Source: UBA9620 sp965220695
Lineage (GTDB): Bacteria; Acidobacteriota; Vicinamibacteria; Vicinamibacterales; UBA8438
Length of the DNA: 64,000 nt
Direction of reading: 5' to 3'
NCBI GenBank assembly: GCA_965220695.1
Contig: OZ244838.1
Coordinates: forward strand, 4,216,001-4,280,000
Shown here: one piece after another, positions 1 through 7,286 of the stretch
How positions within the stretch are numbered: position 1 is the first letter of the stretch
How the letters are laid out: the number at the start of each line of letters is the position of its first letter
Made by a program: the position numbers and the translations under genes
The notes under the pieces: generated by a model
Told to the model about the DNA's origin: nothing
The model's database searches: none
The model's input: only the letters and a program-made list of their open reading frames with translations

Positions 1-99
1 GACGAACGAGGCTTCGACAACCCCTCGGTCTACTGCACCGATCACCTGTTTCTGATTTCGCGCGTTCGGCGATACCTGGACGCACACCTTCCAGTTTGA
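1..99 (+). CDS. Radical SAM/SPASM peptide maturase, C-terminal end only (partial)
   Basis: Reading frame 1 is open from the window edge to a TGA at 97-99 and encodes 32 residues. The tail contains NPSVYCTDH followed by an amphipathic helix ending RRYLDAHLPV. I recall this NPSVYC-D-L/I ending from FxsB-type (cyclophane-forming) radical SAM/SPASM maturases, which cross-link residues in ribosomal peptides. The next gene starts inside this stop codon (TGATG), so the two are translationally coupled, and the following two genes are typical RiPP tailoring enzymes. The radical SAM core and any precursor peptide would lie left of the window. The identification rests on a short tail plus context and could be wrong. 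Confidence 0.55.
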   Translation, partial: DERGFDNPSVYCTDHLFLISRVRRYLDAHLPV

Positions 100-686
100 T
101 GCGGCCCGTTGTCGACTTGTCGAGTGCCCGCCTCGAGACGGACCCCTTTCCGTTTGCTGTCGTTCCGGACGCCTTGTGCGGCGACGTCGAGCAGGCGGCC
201 TTGTCGTGGTTCGACCATGCGGCTCCGTGGCATCTCACGGAGGAATCGTTCTATTCCCAACACGAATTCGACATGCGCGACGTCGAGTTGCCGTCCGACA
301 TCGCGCGGTTGGCTGCCGGCGCAACCCTTGCGGCGTTGCGTGAGCTGATTTCGGAACTGTTCCACAGGCGGCTCCGAACTACGGTCGACATGACCGCCCA
401 TCGACTCACGGCAGGACAGCGCATTCGGATCCACGACGACTACCTCGAGGGGGGCGCGACCCATCGCCTGATCGTGCAGTTGAATCGCGGCTGGACTGCC
501 GGCGACGGTGGTCACTTGCTGCTCTTCGGTGGCCGCGAACCTGAAGACGTGCGGGTGGTCCTCGCGCCTGTGTCGAAACAGGCCTTGATCTTCGAGATAT
601 CCCGCCGCTCGCATCATGCAGTCAGCGAGGTGGCCCGTGGTGAGCGATACTCCATCGTGTATTCGTTTCATGCGGTCGACAGGTAG
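99..686 (+). CDS. 2OG-Fe(II) dioxygenase (prolyl-4-hydroxylase-like), probable RiPP tailoring enzyme
   Basis: A 195-residue protein starting at an ATG that overlaps the upstream stop by one base; a TTG three bases earlier is possible. The double-stranded beta-helix motif is visible: HxD at H112/D114 (IHDDY), a distal His at 172/173 (RSHHAVSEV) and a 2-oxoglutarate-binding Arg at about 183 (GERYSIVYSF). Family members use Fe(II) and 2-oxoglutarate to hydroxylate side chains of peptides or small molecules. There is no signal peptide, so it should act in the cytoplasm. It sits between a probable radical SAM maturase and an HExxH hydroxylase with a 9-bp gap to the latter, so a modified peptide is the most likely substrate; that is inference. 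Confidence 0.75.
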   Translation: MRPVVDLSSARLETDPFPFAVVPDALCGDVEQAALSWFDHAAPWHLTEESFYSQHEFDMRDVELPSDIARLAAGATLAALRELISELFHRRLRTTVDMTAHRLTAGQRIRIHDDYLEGGATHRLIVQLNRGWTAGDGGHLLLFGGREPEDVRVVLAPVSKQALIFEISRRSHHAVSEVARGERYSIVYSFHAVDR

Positions 687-695
687 AAGCCTGCG

Positions 696-1601
696 ATGGA
701 TGCCGTTCATTCCCTGGAAGACTTCCCGCTGCGCCCCGTTCACTGGACGGCGGCCCTGCCTGCCGCACTGCGCCAGATCGGTGTCGCCGACCTCCTGAGT
801 CCGCTCGGTCTCGATTTCGAGTCCTACGGTACGGCCCGCATGATGGCGCGGTCCGCCAACGACGCAAGGCGGACCATTGCCAAGATCGACCCGCCGATTG
901 ACGCCGAGGGCGGCCCCGTTCTGATCGAATGTCTCCCCTCTCGAGCTGTCGTCGAGCTTGACGCCGTGGGGCTTTCGCTGCGCGGAGTCGACAACTCTAA
1001 AGTTCCCACGGAAGTTGGCGTGCTCAGACGGGCCTGGCACCTTACGCATGCCGTCTGGCCCGAGTTGTCCTCCTCTGTCGGACACCTGGTGCGCTGCGTC
1101 CACCTGCTCAAGACGCCGTCCCCCGATGTGGATTGCAGCTTCAGCAGGCCGGACCTGCCTTTTTCCGTGTTCCTCTCCGTACCGGACCGCGGGACTCACG
1201 CGAGGGTCGAGCGGGTGACGGAAGCGCTGGTCCACGAAACGATGCACCTGCAACTGTCGCTGCTTGAACGCCGGATTCCGCTTGTCGAGTCGGACCGCCC
1301 GGACGCGGTCACCTTCTCGCCATGGCGGAACTGCGAACGGAACGTGCAGGGCGTGCTCCACGCGCTGCATGTGTTCGTGATTGTGCAGAGACTTTGGCAG
1401 CGTGCCGCGCAGAGGACGCCGCGCGGCCTGGACCGGAGATTCGCCGAGGCGCGCGTGCGGGCCGTCCGCGACGAAGTCGGGAGAGCCCACCTCCTGTCCG
1501 AGTCCCCTGGACTGACCCGGCAAGGTCGGCAATTCGTGCGCCGGTTGTTGGCGCTGGGCGGCGCACCGCTCGGCGATGCCCCAGGTGTTCACCACGGTTG
1601 A
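696..1601 (+). CDS. HExxH-type 2-oxoglutarate-dependent peptide beta-hydroxylase
   Basis: A 301-residue protein with HETMH at 180-184, followed by a block SPWR...G.LHALHVFV at about 208-228. This pair is what I know from the mod_HExxH family that often follows or is fused to FxsB-type radical SAM maturases; characterised members hydroxylate a beta-carbon of a peptide residue. The motif resembles a zinc peptidase, but the SPWR/LHA block argues for the hydroxylase family. The start ATG lies 9 bases after the oxygenase gene. It is the last gene of the operon; the following 280 bases hold only a dispersed repeat. A metallopeptidase role for leader removal cannot be excluded from sequence alone. 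Confidence 0.75.
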   Translation: MDAVHSLEDFPLRPVHWTAALPAALRQIGVADLLSPLGLDFESYGTARMMARSANDARRTIAKIDPPIDAEGGPVLIECLPSRAVVELDAVGLSLRGVDNSKVPTEVGVLRRAWHLTHAVWPELSSSVGHLVRCVHLLKTPSPDVDCSFSRPDLPFSVFLSVPDRGTHARVERVTEALVHETMHLQLSLLERRIPLVESDRPDAVTFSPWRNCERNVQGVLHALHVFVIVQRLWQRAAQRTPRGLDRRFAEARVRAVRDEVGRAHLLSESPGLTRQGRQFVRRLLALGGAPLGDAPGVHHG

Positions 1602-1684
1602 GCGGGTGCCGGGCGCCAACGCTGGCGCGCCGTGGCCGGACCGATCCCCACCCGCAGCCACCTGCCGCCTGCCGCTGGTTGGCT

Positions 1685-1893
1685 AGCAGCCCGCGGTGAA
1701 AACCCCACCGCTGCATTCGAACGGCGCTGCATCCCGGCTGCCGGCGCTACAGTGGGCGGATCGGCATGGAAACCTGCCGATCCGCTTAGCTCCTCGGGCA
1801 CGAATGCCGCAATTCGCTCCCTCGTCGCGCCTTGTCAGCCGGGCGCTCCGCCATTCTCGGTGCGACGCGGGGTTTCACCACGGAGCTAGCTCA
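1685..1893. repeat. Dispersed repeat, full-length composite copy
   Basis: The left arm begins with AGCAGCCCGCGGTGAAAACC and carries CTGCATTCGAACGGCG. The right arm is nearly the reverse form of other copies (TCTCGGTGCGACGCGGGG, then TTTCACCACGG). Between them is a core with the hairpin GGATCGGCA...TGCCGATCC and the phrase CCGCTTAGCTCCTCGG. The same core and arms recur at 25049-25292. The copy fills the whole space between the HExxH gene and the DUF4143 remnant and provides the stop codon of the latter. I see no other gene in 1602-1885. Confidence 0.8.
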
Positions 1894-2761
1894 GCACAAG
1901 GGTGGGGTCGGCCAGCGCCTCGGCCACGGGCAGCAGTTCGATGCCGTCCCGGTACTCCCGGCGTTCGCCCCCGAAGAGCAGGACGCAGCGCGCCATCGGA
2001 TAGTCGAGCTTGAACTGCCTCAGCGCGTGCAGGTCGGTCTGCCGAATCTTGCGGCGGCGTTTGACCTCGATGGCGAACAGCCCGTCGCCCCCGTAGGCAA
2101 TGAAGTCGACCTCGGCCCCGGCCGCCGTGCGCCACGTGTAAAGCGCAAGGTCGAGCGCGCGGTAGGCGATGTGGGCGCGCAGGTCCTGGTAGACGAGCGT
2201 TTCCAGCGCCGCGCCGTCGATCTCTTCAGGACTGTCGAGCGGCCCGGCCGGCCGGATCGTGCGGTATACGCCGGCGTCGAACAGGAAGAACTTCGCATGG
2301 GCCGTCATGCGGCGCTTCGCCCGTCTGGTGAAGATCGGTACCCGCGCGGCGATCAACAGATCTTCGAGCAGATCGAAGTAGGCGGCGGCCGTCTTGCGGT
2401 CCACGCCGACATCGCGCGCGACCTCGGCCACATTGAGCAACGCGGCCTGCGAAAAGCTGGCGCATTCCAGAAACCGGCTGAATGTCGCAAGGTTCCGGGT
2501 GCGTCCTTCCTCGAGAACCTCCTGGCGAAGATAGCTCTCGACATACGACGCCAGATATCGCTCGGGATCCGGTTGGGTATACACGGAGGGGAGCTGGCCG
2601 TTGACCAGCGCCCGCTCGAGTGAGAAGTCGGCCCCGACTTCGGCCGCCGTCAGGGGATACAAATGATAGGTCTGCGCTCGTCCAGCCAACAGGTTGACAC
2701 CGCGCCGGCGCAGACTGCGAGCGCTCGATCCGGTCAGGATGACGGGAGTTACGCTCCCTGA
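1886..2761 (-). pseudogene. DUF4143 ATPase, 5'-truncated (lacks P-loop)
   Basis: The frame is open from a TAA at 2762-2764 down to 1886, about 291 codons. It begins VILTGSSARSLRRRGV, which in complete members lies about 100 residues in, after the Walker A and B motifs of the AAA-like domain. What remains is the end of the ATPase domain, a winged-helix-like part and the DUF4143 restriction-endonuclease-like domain (AEVDFIAY...FAIEVKRRRK, with D and ExK). Intact relatives are predicted ATPases of unknown role. No upstream Walker A sequence is present, so the gene is truncated. A start at 2689 would give 267 residues but no working ATPase. The final codons run into the dispersed repeat. Confidence 0.7.
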
Positions 2762-2786
2762 TTACACGTAGACCGGCTGCTCCCGT

Positions 2787-4316
2787 CTACAGGGACCGCA
2801 GGGCGCCCTTCGCCAAGAGCACCGACAGCGCCCCAAGGAAGTCGGGCAGGCTCACCGGCGGGCAGCGCCGGATGTATGCCTCGAAGAGGTCCGGGACCTG
2901 CCGGTGGTCCGGCGCCAGTTCGACCAGCCGGACGAGATCGACGTCGCGCAGATACCGCAGACCGCGGCCGCCTGGCGGCCAGTCGGGCAGGACGAGCCGG
3001 TCCTGCAGCACCACCTCGCGGGTCGTCACCGCCGGCCGGCCTTCGATGCGGAGCTGGTCGCCCCGCCTGAGCCGGATGTCGGGCGCCTGCCGCAGCGTCT
3101 CGAACGCCGACAGCACCGCCGGGTCGCGCCGCAACTGGTTGACGTCGACATCGGTGTCGGCGGCCGGCTCGCCGATGTCGCCGCTGATCGCACGGCCGGT
3201 CCAGAACGGATGCAGATGGCGGGCCGCCGCGTCGGCGAAGAACTGCGCCGACTGGCGGACCGAGGCGGCGTGCATCTCCTGCTCGCGCGCGTTGAACAGG
3301 TCGAGCGCGACCCCGGCCAGCGAGGCGTTGGTCAACGACGTGTGCACCACGACCGCCGCCAGCCAGGCCGACGCCAGCGCCTTCTTGACCCCGAAGGACG
3401 ACAGCGGATCGATGAACGACGCCGCGTCACCGACCAGCAGGACGCCCGGCCCGCCACAGGTCCGCGCGTGATAGAGGGAGGCGTCGCAGCCCCACGCCGG
3501 CGTGTCCCGCGACGCGCCGTCGAGTAGCCGGCGCAACGCCGCAGTCTTGCCGATCTCGCGCTCGTAGCGGGCGCCGAGGGCGCGCGCCGAGCCGGAATCG
3601 GTGACCCGCGGGTCGACCATCACGGTGACGTAGCGCCGCGTCGCCGTGACGGGGACCGACCAGGCCCACCCGTCGCCGTAGGTCTCGACCAGGGTGTGGC
3701 TGGGGTCGGCCACGTCCCAGCCGCCCGGCTGCGTCCAGAGGGCCGTCAGCGCCAGCGTCGTCCCCCCGGCATCGGGAATCCGAAAGCCGCGGCGGGCCAC
3801 GACCCCGGCCCGGCCGGAGCAGTCGAGCACGAAGGACGCTTCGACGACGTCCGCCTGCCGGCGCTGTCCCGCGGTGACGTACTCGACCGTGGCGCTGGCC
3901 GGACCGGGTTGGCCGTGGTCCGGCGCGAGACGCACGGCGCGCACCAGTGCGCCGTCCAGCACGTCGGCCCCGGCATCGGCGGCGAGCCGCAGCAGCAGCG
4001 CGTCGAGGTCATGGCGCACCACCTGCCACCCGGTCGCCCCGTCTGCGAAGGCGGCGGTCCGCATCTCGCCGCCCGCCCACCAGACCGTGTTGCCGGTGCT
4101 GGCCAGGAACCCCGCCTCGTCGACCGCGGCGGTCACCCCCAGCAGGTCGCACAGCTTCCGGCAACTGGGCGGCAGCGACTCGCCGAGCGAATGCGATCGG
4201 TCGGCGGTCCCGGCCAGCACGCGGACCGAGTGCCCCCACGAGGCCAGCAGCCGCGCCGCGGCGGCCCCGGCCGGTCCGCCCCCGATGACGACCGCGTCGA
4301 CGGCTGCCCTGGCCAC
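2787..4316 (-). CDS. FAD-dependent halogenase/geranylgeranyl-reductase-like flavoenzyme
   Basis: A 509-residue protein read from GTG at 4316; the frame is open further upstream, but the Rossmann motif starts here (VVIGGGPAGAAAARLL). Family marks are ESLPPS (about 50), WAWSVP, which fits the WxWxIP signature of flavin-dependent halogenases, and GDAASFIDPLSSFGVKKAL, the FAD-binding motif near residue 300. The WxWxIP motif excludes mono-oxygenation in known halogenases. The substrate cannot be read from sequence and no peptidyl-carrier gene is nearby. The first 36 bases and its upstream region are duplicated at 7162-7271. That duplication shows the ABC exporter was once the immediate divergent neighbour, so the exporter may move the product. 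Confidence 0.6.
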   Translation of the reverse strand: MARAAVDAVVIGGGPAGAAAARLLASWGHSVRVLAGTADRSHSLGESLPPSCRKLCDLLGVTAAVDEAGFLASTGNTVWWAGGEMRTAAFADGATGWQVVRHDLDALLLRLAADAGADVLDGALVRAVRLAPDHGQPGPASATVEYVTAGQRRQADVVEASFVLDCSGRAGVVARRGFRIPDAGGTTLALTALWTQPGGWDVADPSHTLVETYGDGWAWSVPVTATRRYVTVMVDPRVTDSGSARALGARYEREIGKTAALRRLLDGASRDTPAWGCDASLYHARTCGGPGVLLVGDAASFIDPLSSFGVKKALASAWLAAVVVHTSLTNASLAGVALDLFNAREQEMHAASVRQSAQFFADAAARHLHPFWTGRAISGDIGEPAADTDVDVNQLRRDPAVLSAFETLRQAPDIRLRRGDQLRIEGRPAVTTREVVLQDRLVLPDWPPGGRGLRYLRDVDLVRLVELAPDHRQVPDLFEAYIRRCPPVSLPDFLGALSVLLAKGALRSL

Positions 4317-4389
4317 CGCGTCATTGTGCCCCGAGCCGCCCCGGCGGGGCCAACCGGGCGCCCCGGGGCTCGCGGCCGGGTCCAGTTCC
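4281..4389. repeat. 109-bp direct repeat, left copy (cassette boundary)
   Basis: This segment covers the first codons and upstream region of the halogenase-like gene. It matches 7162-7271 with only a few substitutions and one small indel (CCGGGCGCC against CCCCGGCGCGCC). The two copies are in direct orientation and enclose the three accessory genes at 4689-6932. The arrangement looks like an insertion accompanied by flank duplication. Confidence 0.85.
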
Positions 4390-4688
4390 CAGGACCCGCG
4401 CACCTCATGCCGCGCGTCTTTGCTGCCGATCCTGCGCCAGTCCGCCGATTGATCACTGCTGCCATGTGTGATAAGTCGTACCGCGCACACCGGCGCCCGA
4501 TCCGAACGGGCGTTTCGCAAGGGGGGGCTTGCGTCTGTTCAAGATGTTAAGGCATCGACAGCCTGCGTTGCGGCTACGGGTGTCTGTTAAGCACTGAACA
4601 CGATTGTGCCGCTTCCGGCAATGGACACACGAACCGTGGCCGGTCCGTCCCCCGGAATCGCCAACAGATAGACCGTTACCTCCCCGAC

Positions 4689-5483
4689 ATGTCCAACCGG
4701 TCCCGGCTCGACGCCGTGTATCAGTACATCGTAGCGGTCGCCGCGTCGTCTGATGACTTTCGGCAACGCCAGCTTGGGCCTATTCACCTGCTGAAGTACG
4801 CCTACCTTGCCGATGTCGCCCACGCAGTACGGAACGACGGAAACACCTATTCTGGCGTCGAGTGGCGCTTCCACCACTTCGGACCGTGGAACGAGGAGGC
4901 TTTCGAGGAAATCCGTCCGGCGCTGCTGGCCATTTCAGTAAGTGAATCTCAATGCACCTCACGGTTCGAGAACGACTTCGTCCGGTATCGAATCGAGAGG
5001 CGCGACGCCGAGGAAGTCGCGCGGCAAAGCGAGGATCACCTGCCACTTGCGGTTTCCACCACAATTTCTCAAGCGGTTCACGAACACGGTTCGGACACGG
5101 CCGACCTATTGCGTCACGTCTATCTCACGAAGCCCATGCTGGCAGCGCGGCCGGGCGATATCCTCGATTTCAGAACAGTGATGATAGTCGCGCGGGAAAC
5201 ATCGCCACCAAGCGAAACACCAAGACTGAGCGCAAGGATGAAGCGCAAGCGAGCCGCAAGAATTGAATCGGCCCGGGCCGGAGTTATGGCGCGCCTCGCC
5301 GACAAGCGGGTGAAGAGAGTCGAACCGCGACCCGCACCGCGGTACGACGCCGTCTTCGCTGAAGGCACGGCCCATCTGGATCGACTGGCCGGCGACCCTC
5401 TCACGTCCACCAGCGGCAAGATCTCCTTTGACGAGTCGGTCTGGAATTCGTCTCAACGCCGTGATGACCCCGACCTTCCCTGA
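4689..5483 (+). CDS. Panacea/SocA-like protein, putative antitoxin
   Basis: A 264-residue cytoplasmic protein. The N-terminal part has HLLKYAYLADVAHA (about 33-46) followed by YSGVEWRFHHFGPW (about 56-69). This helix plus WRF-x-FGPW pattern resembles the Panacea (DUF4065/SocA-like) fold, a promiscuous antitoxin domain that pairs with many toxin types. The C-terminal third is basic (KRKRAARIESARAG) and may bind DNA or a partner. The next gene begins inside its 3' end (20-base overlap), so the two are co-expressed. Some codon use is less GC-rich than in flanking genes, in line with transfer. The family call is from pattern memory only and is uncertain. Confidence 0.4.
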   Translation: MSNRSRLDAVYQYIVAVAASSDDFRQRQLGPIHLLKYAYLADVAHAVRNDGNTYSGVEWRFHHFGPWNEEAFEEIRPALLAISVSESQCTSRFENDFVRYRIERRDAEEVARQSEDHLPLAVSTTISQAVHEHGSDTADLLRHVYLTKPMLAARPGDILDFRTVMIVARETSPPSETPRLSARMKRKRAARIESARAGVMARLADKRVKRVEPRPAPRYDAVFAEGTAHLDRLAGDPLTSTSGKISFDESVWNSSQRRDDPDLP

Positions 5484-6198
5484 CGCGTCGATTCAAAACC
5501 TAACCGGCAACTGGTGGGAAGCGGCTCCCAGCGGTGAGGTCAACCGTGGCCGTCTGATCCGAACGATCGTCCCGTATCCGGACATGAAGCCGTACCGGCT
5601 CATTCCCGAAGGACGCGGCGGCGAGGCCAGGCAACATCAGCAGGCAAATTACCGCCTGGAAGCGTTCCGGGCGGGCGATCCTCTCGGCAATGTATCGGCG
5701 TTGCCTGTCGCAGGTTTGCCTCTGAGGCACGGTGAGACGTTCCTCGTTCGTCGAGGAAAGATCCGTCCCGCCGTCGTGTTGGCCACGTCAGGCACTCCCG
5801 TCGATCCGCAGTTCAAGAGAAACGCCGCGAGCTGGCAGCACAGACCAGCGCTGCTTGCGGCACCGTACTACGGTGTTCAGGCGGACGGAACGCGAGGTGG
5901 TTGGAATCCGAAATTCGTCTCGCGGATACAGCGGGCAGAATATTCGCAATACGTGTGGGACATTCTGCCGGAGGGAGGCCTCCGGGAAGGTTCTATCCTG
6001 CGGCTGGATCATTTGTTCCCGATTGCCGATGATGCGGCCAACTGGGAATTATCCGGCTACCGCCTACACGAGGAGGCACTGTCCATTCTCGACGAATGGC
6101 TTTCCTGGCAGTTCACCGGTACCTTGATTGTGGACGGCGCACTTGACTTTGCGCGGACGGAGTTTGCAAAACTCGAATCGACTGACGACGATCGTTGA
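5464..6198 (+). CDS. PemK/MazF-like fold protein, putative toxin
   Basis: A 244-residue protein starting at ATG 5464 inside the end of the previous gene; an earlier start at 5428 is possible. The central stretch GETFLVRRGKIRPAVVLATSG (about 86-106) looks like the first strands of PemK/MazF endoribonucleases, which have RRGKRRPAVVLS-type sequences. A later LRLDHLFPI fits the next conserved strand of that fold. If correct, it would cleave RNA and be held in check by the upstream Panacea-like protein. It is longer than usual MazF (about 110 residues), with an extra N-terminal segment and a C-terminal helical part. The pairing is inference and no close family is recognised. Confidence 0.4.
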   Translation: MTPTFPDASIQNLTGNWWEAAPSGEVNRGRLIRTIVPYPDMKPYRLIPEGRGGEARQHQQANYRLEAFRAGDPLGNVSALPVAGLPLRHGETFLVRRGKIRPAVVLATSGTPVDPQFKRNAASWQHRPALLAAPYYGVQADGTRGGWNPKFVSRIQRAEYSQYVWDILPEGGLREGSILRLDHLFPIADDAANWELSGYRLHEEALSILDEWLSWQFTGTLIVDGALDFARTEFAKLESTDDDR

Positions 6199-6293
6199 GC
6201 GCGGTCCGCTGCCGGAAAAGACTTCGGAACATCGCCGCGACAACCAAGCCTCGAATCGCATTCGACTATGGTCTGTGACGGAATAACGGCGAA

Positions 6294-6932
6294 ATGCTCA
6301 ATGTCACCAACTTGATGAACGCTCTGGCCCGCGACCGACCAGTCTTTCATTCCGAGGCCGACTTCCAACTCGCTCTTGCGCTGTGTATTCGCGATTCGAT
6401 TCCGGATGGCAGGGTTCGCCTGGAATACAAGCCCTTTCCAGCCGAACGGATGTACCTCGACATCTGGCTGCCCGGAATCGGAGTGGCGGTGGAATTGAAG
6501 TATCGAACTCGAAAGCTCAATCTCGAACGTGAAGGGGAATCTTTCGCGCTCCGTAATATGGGAGCGCACGACATCGGCCGGTGCGACTTCTTGAATGACA
6601 TCCAACGGCTGGAAGCGCTGCGCACATTGCCGAACGCCCGAGCCGGGTTCGCTCTCCTACTGACAAACGACCCTCTCTATTGGAAACCTCCGTCAAGCCC
6701 TGACACCATTGACGCAGCTTTTCGCCTCCATGAGGGCCGGACGATAACGGGAAAGATGGCTTGGTCTGAGCGAGCCGGCGCCGGAACGACCAAGCACCGG
6801 GAGGAACCTATCCGTCTGAACGGCTCCTATGATCTCCATTGGGAGGATTATGGCGACAGCATGGGAGATGGACACAACCACAGATTCCGTTACCTCGCGG
6901 TCCGGACTTCTTACTCTTCTCATCTTGCTTAG
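6294..6932 (+). CDS. PD-(D/E)XK nuclease-like protein
   Basis: A 212-residue protein. The core shows E21 in HSEADFQLAL, D56 in MYLDIWLP and E67-x-K69 in GVAVELKYRT, the spacing expected of a PD-(D/E)XK (restriction-endonuclease-like) active site. This fold cuts DNA or RNA in restriction, repair and defence proteins. The gene lies 95 bases after the PemK-like gene in the same direction and inside the same direct-repeat-bounded segment, so it probably belongs to the cassette. There is no signal peptide or membrane segment. The target and any specificity domain are unknown. A hairpin follows at 7023-7067. Confidence 0.55.
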   Translation: MLNVTNLMNALARDRPVFHSEADFQLALALCIRDSIPDGRVRLEYKPFPAERMYLDIWLPGIGVAVELKYRTRKLNLEREGESFALRNMGAHDIGRCDFLNDIQRLEALRTLPNARAGFALLLTNDPLYWKPPSSPDTIDAAFRLHEGRTITGKMAWSERAGAGTTKHREEPIRLNGSYDLHWEDYGDSMGDGHNHRFRYLAVRTSYSSHLA

Positions 6933-7022
6933 TGGAATCAGCAGGGCTGGGTATGGCAAGCAGAAAAAGGATCTTTTGGCCACGCGAATAGGGACCCCTT
7001 CCTATTGAGTTGTGGTGGTCGT

Positions 7023-7067
7023 CGCGACGTGGCCGGACGGCGCGGAACGACCGGAGGCCACGTCGCG
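7023..7067 (+). terminator. Perfect 12-bp stem hairpin after the nuclease-like gene
   Basis: CGCGACGTGGCC at 7023-7034 pairs exactly with GGCCACGTCGCG at 7056-7067 across a 21-base loop. No T-run follows, so it is not a classical intrinsic terminator, but it may end or stabilise the cassette transcript. The rest of 6933-7286 holds no gene; its right part is the second direct-repeat copy. Confidence 0.4.
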
Positions 7068-7161
7068 GCACGCGCTATTGCCGTGACGCCTCCAGCGTCG
7101 TGCGGGACGCGTGGTTGCGAGTGGCGGGCGTGCGACGAGAACTGTCGCCAGCGGTCGTCAG

Positions 7162-7271
7162 CCCGATGACGACCGCGTCGACGCCTGCCCTGGCCACCGC
7201 GTCATTGTGCCCCGAGCCGCCCCGGCGGGGCCAACCCCGGCGCGCCGGGGCTCGCGGCCGGGTCCGGTTCC
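7162..7271. repeat. 110-bp direct repeat, right copy (cassette boundary)
   Basis: This is a near-identical copy of 4281-4389, including what would be the first codons of the halogenase-like gene, here without the rest of that gene. It abuts the promoter and start of the ABC exporter. The orphan gene start shows that this copy is a duplicated flank rather than unrelated sequence. Confidence 0.85.
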
Positions 7272-7273
7272 AC

Positions 7274-7279
7274 TACAAT
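7274..7279 (+). promoter_or_regulatory. Candidate -10 box of the ABC exporter (leaderless-type spacing)
   Basis: TACAAT lies seven bases before the GTG start at 7287, so transcription would begin at or next to the start codon. No Shine-Dalgarno sequence and no clear -35 box are visible. Similar spacing occurs at 54978-54983 and 57504-57509. Confidence 0.35.
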
Positions 7280-7286
7280 CGCGCTG

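Noticed and set aside
696..1601. The HExxH motif as a zinc metallopeptidase.
   Set aside because: The SPWR/LHA block after HETMH and the RiPP-like neighbours favour the peptide beta-hydroxylase family, though this is not proven.
42..1661. A 539-codon minus-strand open frame opposite the RiPP tailoring genes.
   Set aside because: The plus-strand genes have motifs and coupled starts; the minus frame has none.
4587..4700. A minus-strand frame ending VTVYLLAIPGDGPATVRVSI near the left of the cassette.
   Set aside because: It looks protein-like but is short, continues into the antisense of the Panacea-like gene and matches no family known to me.
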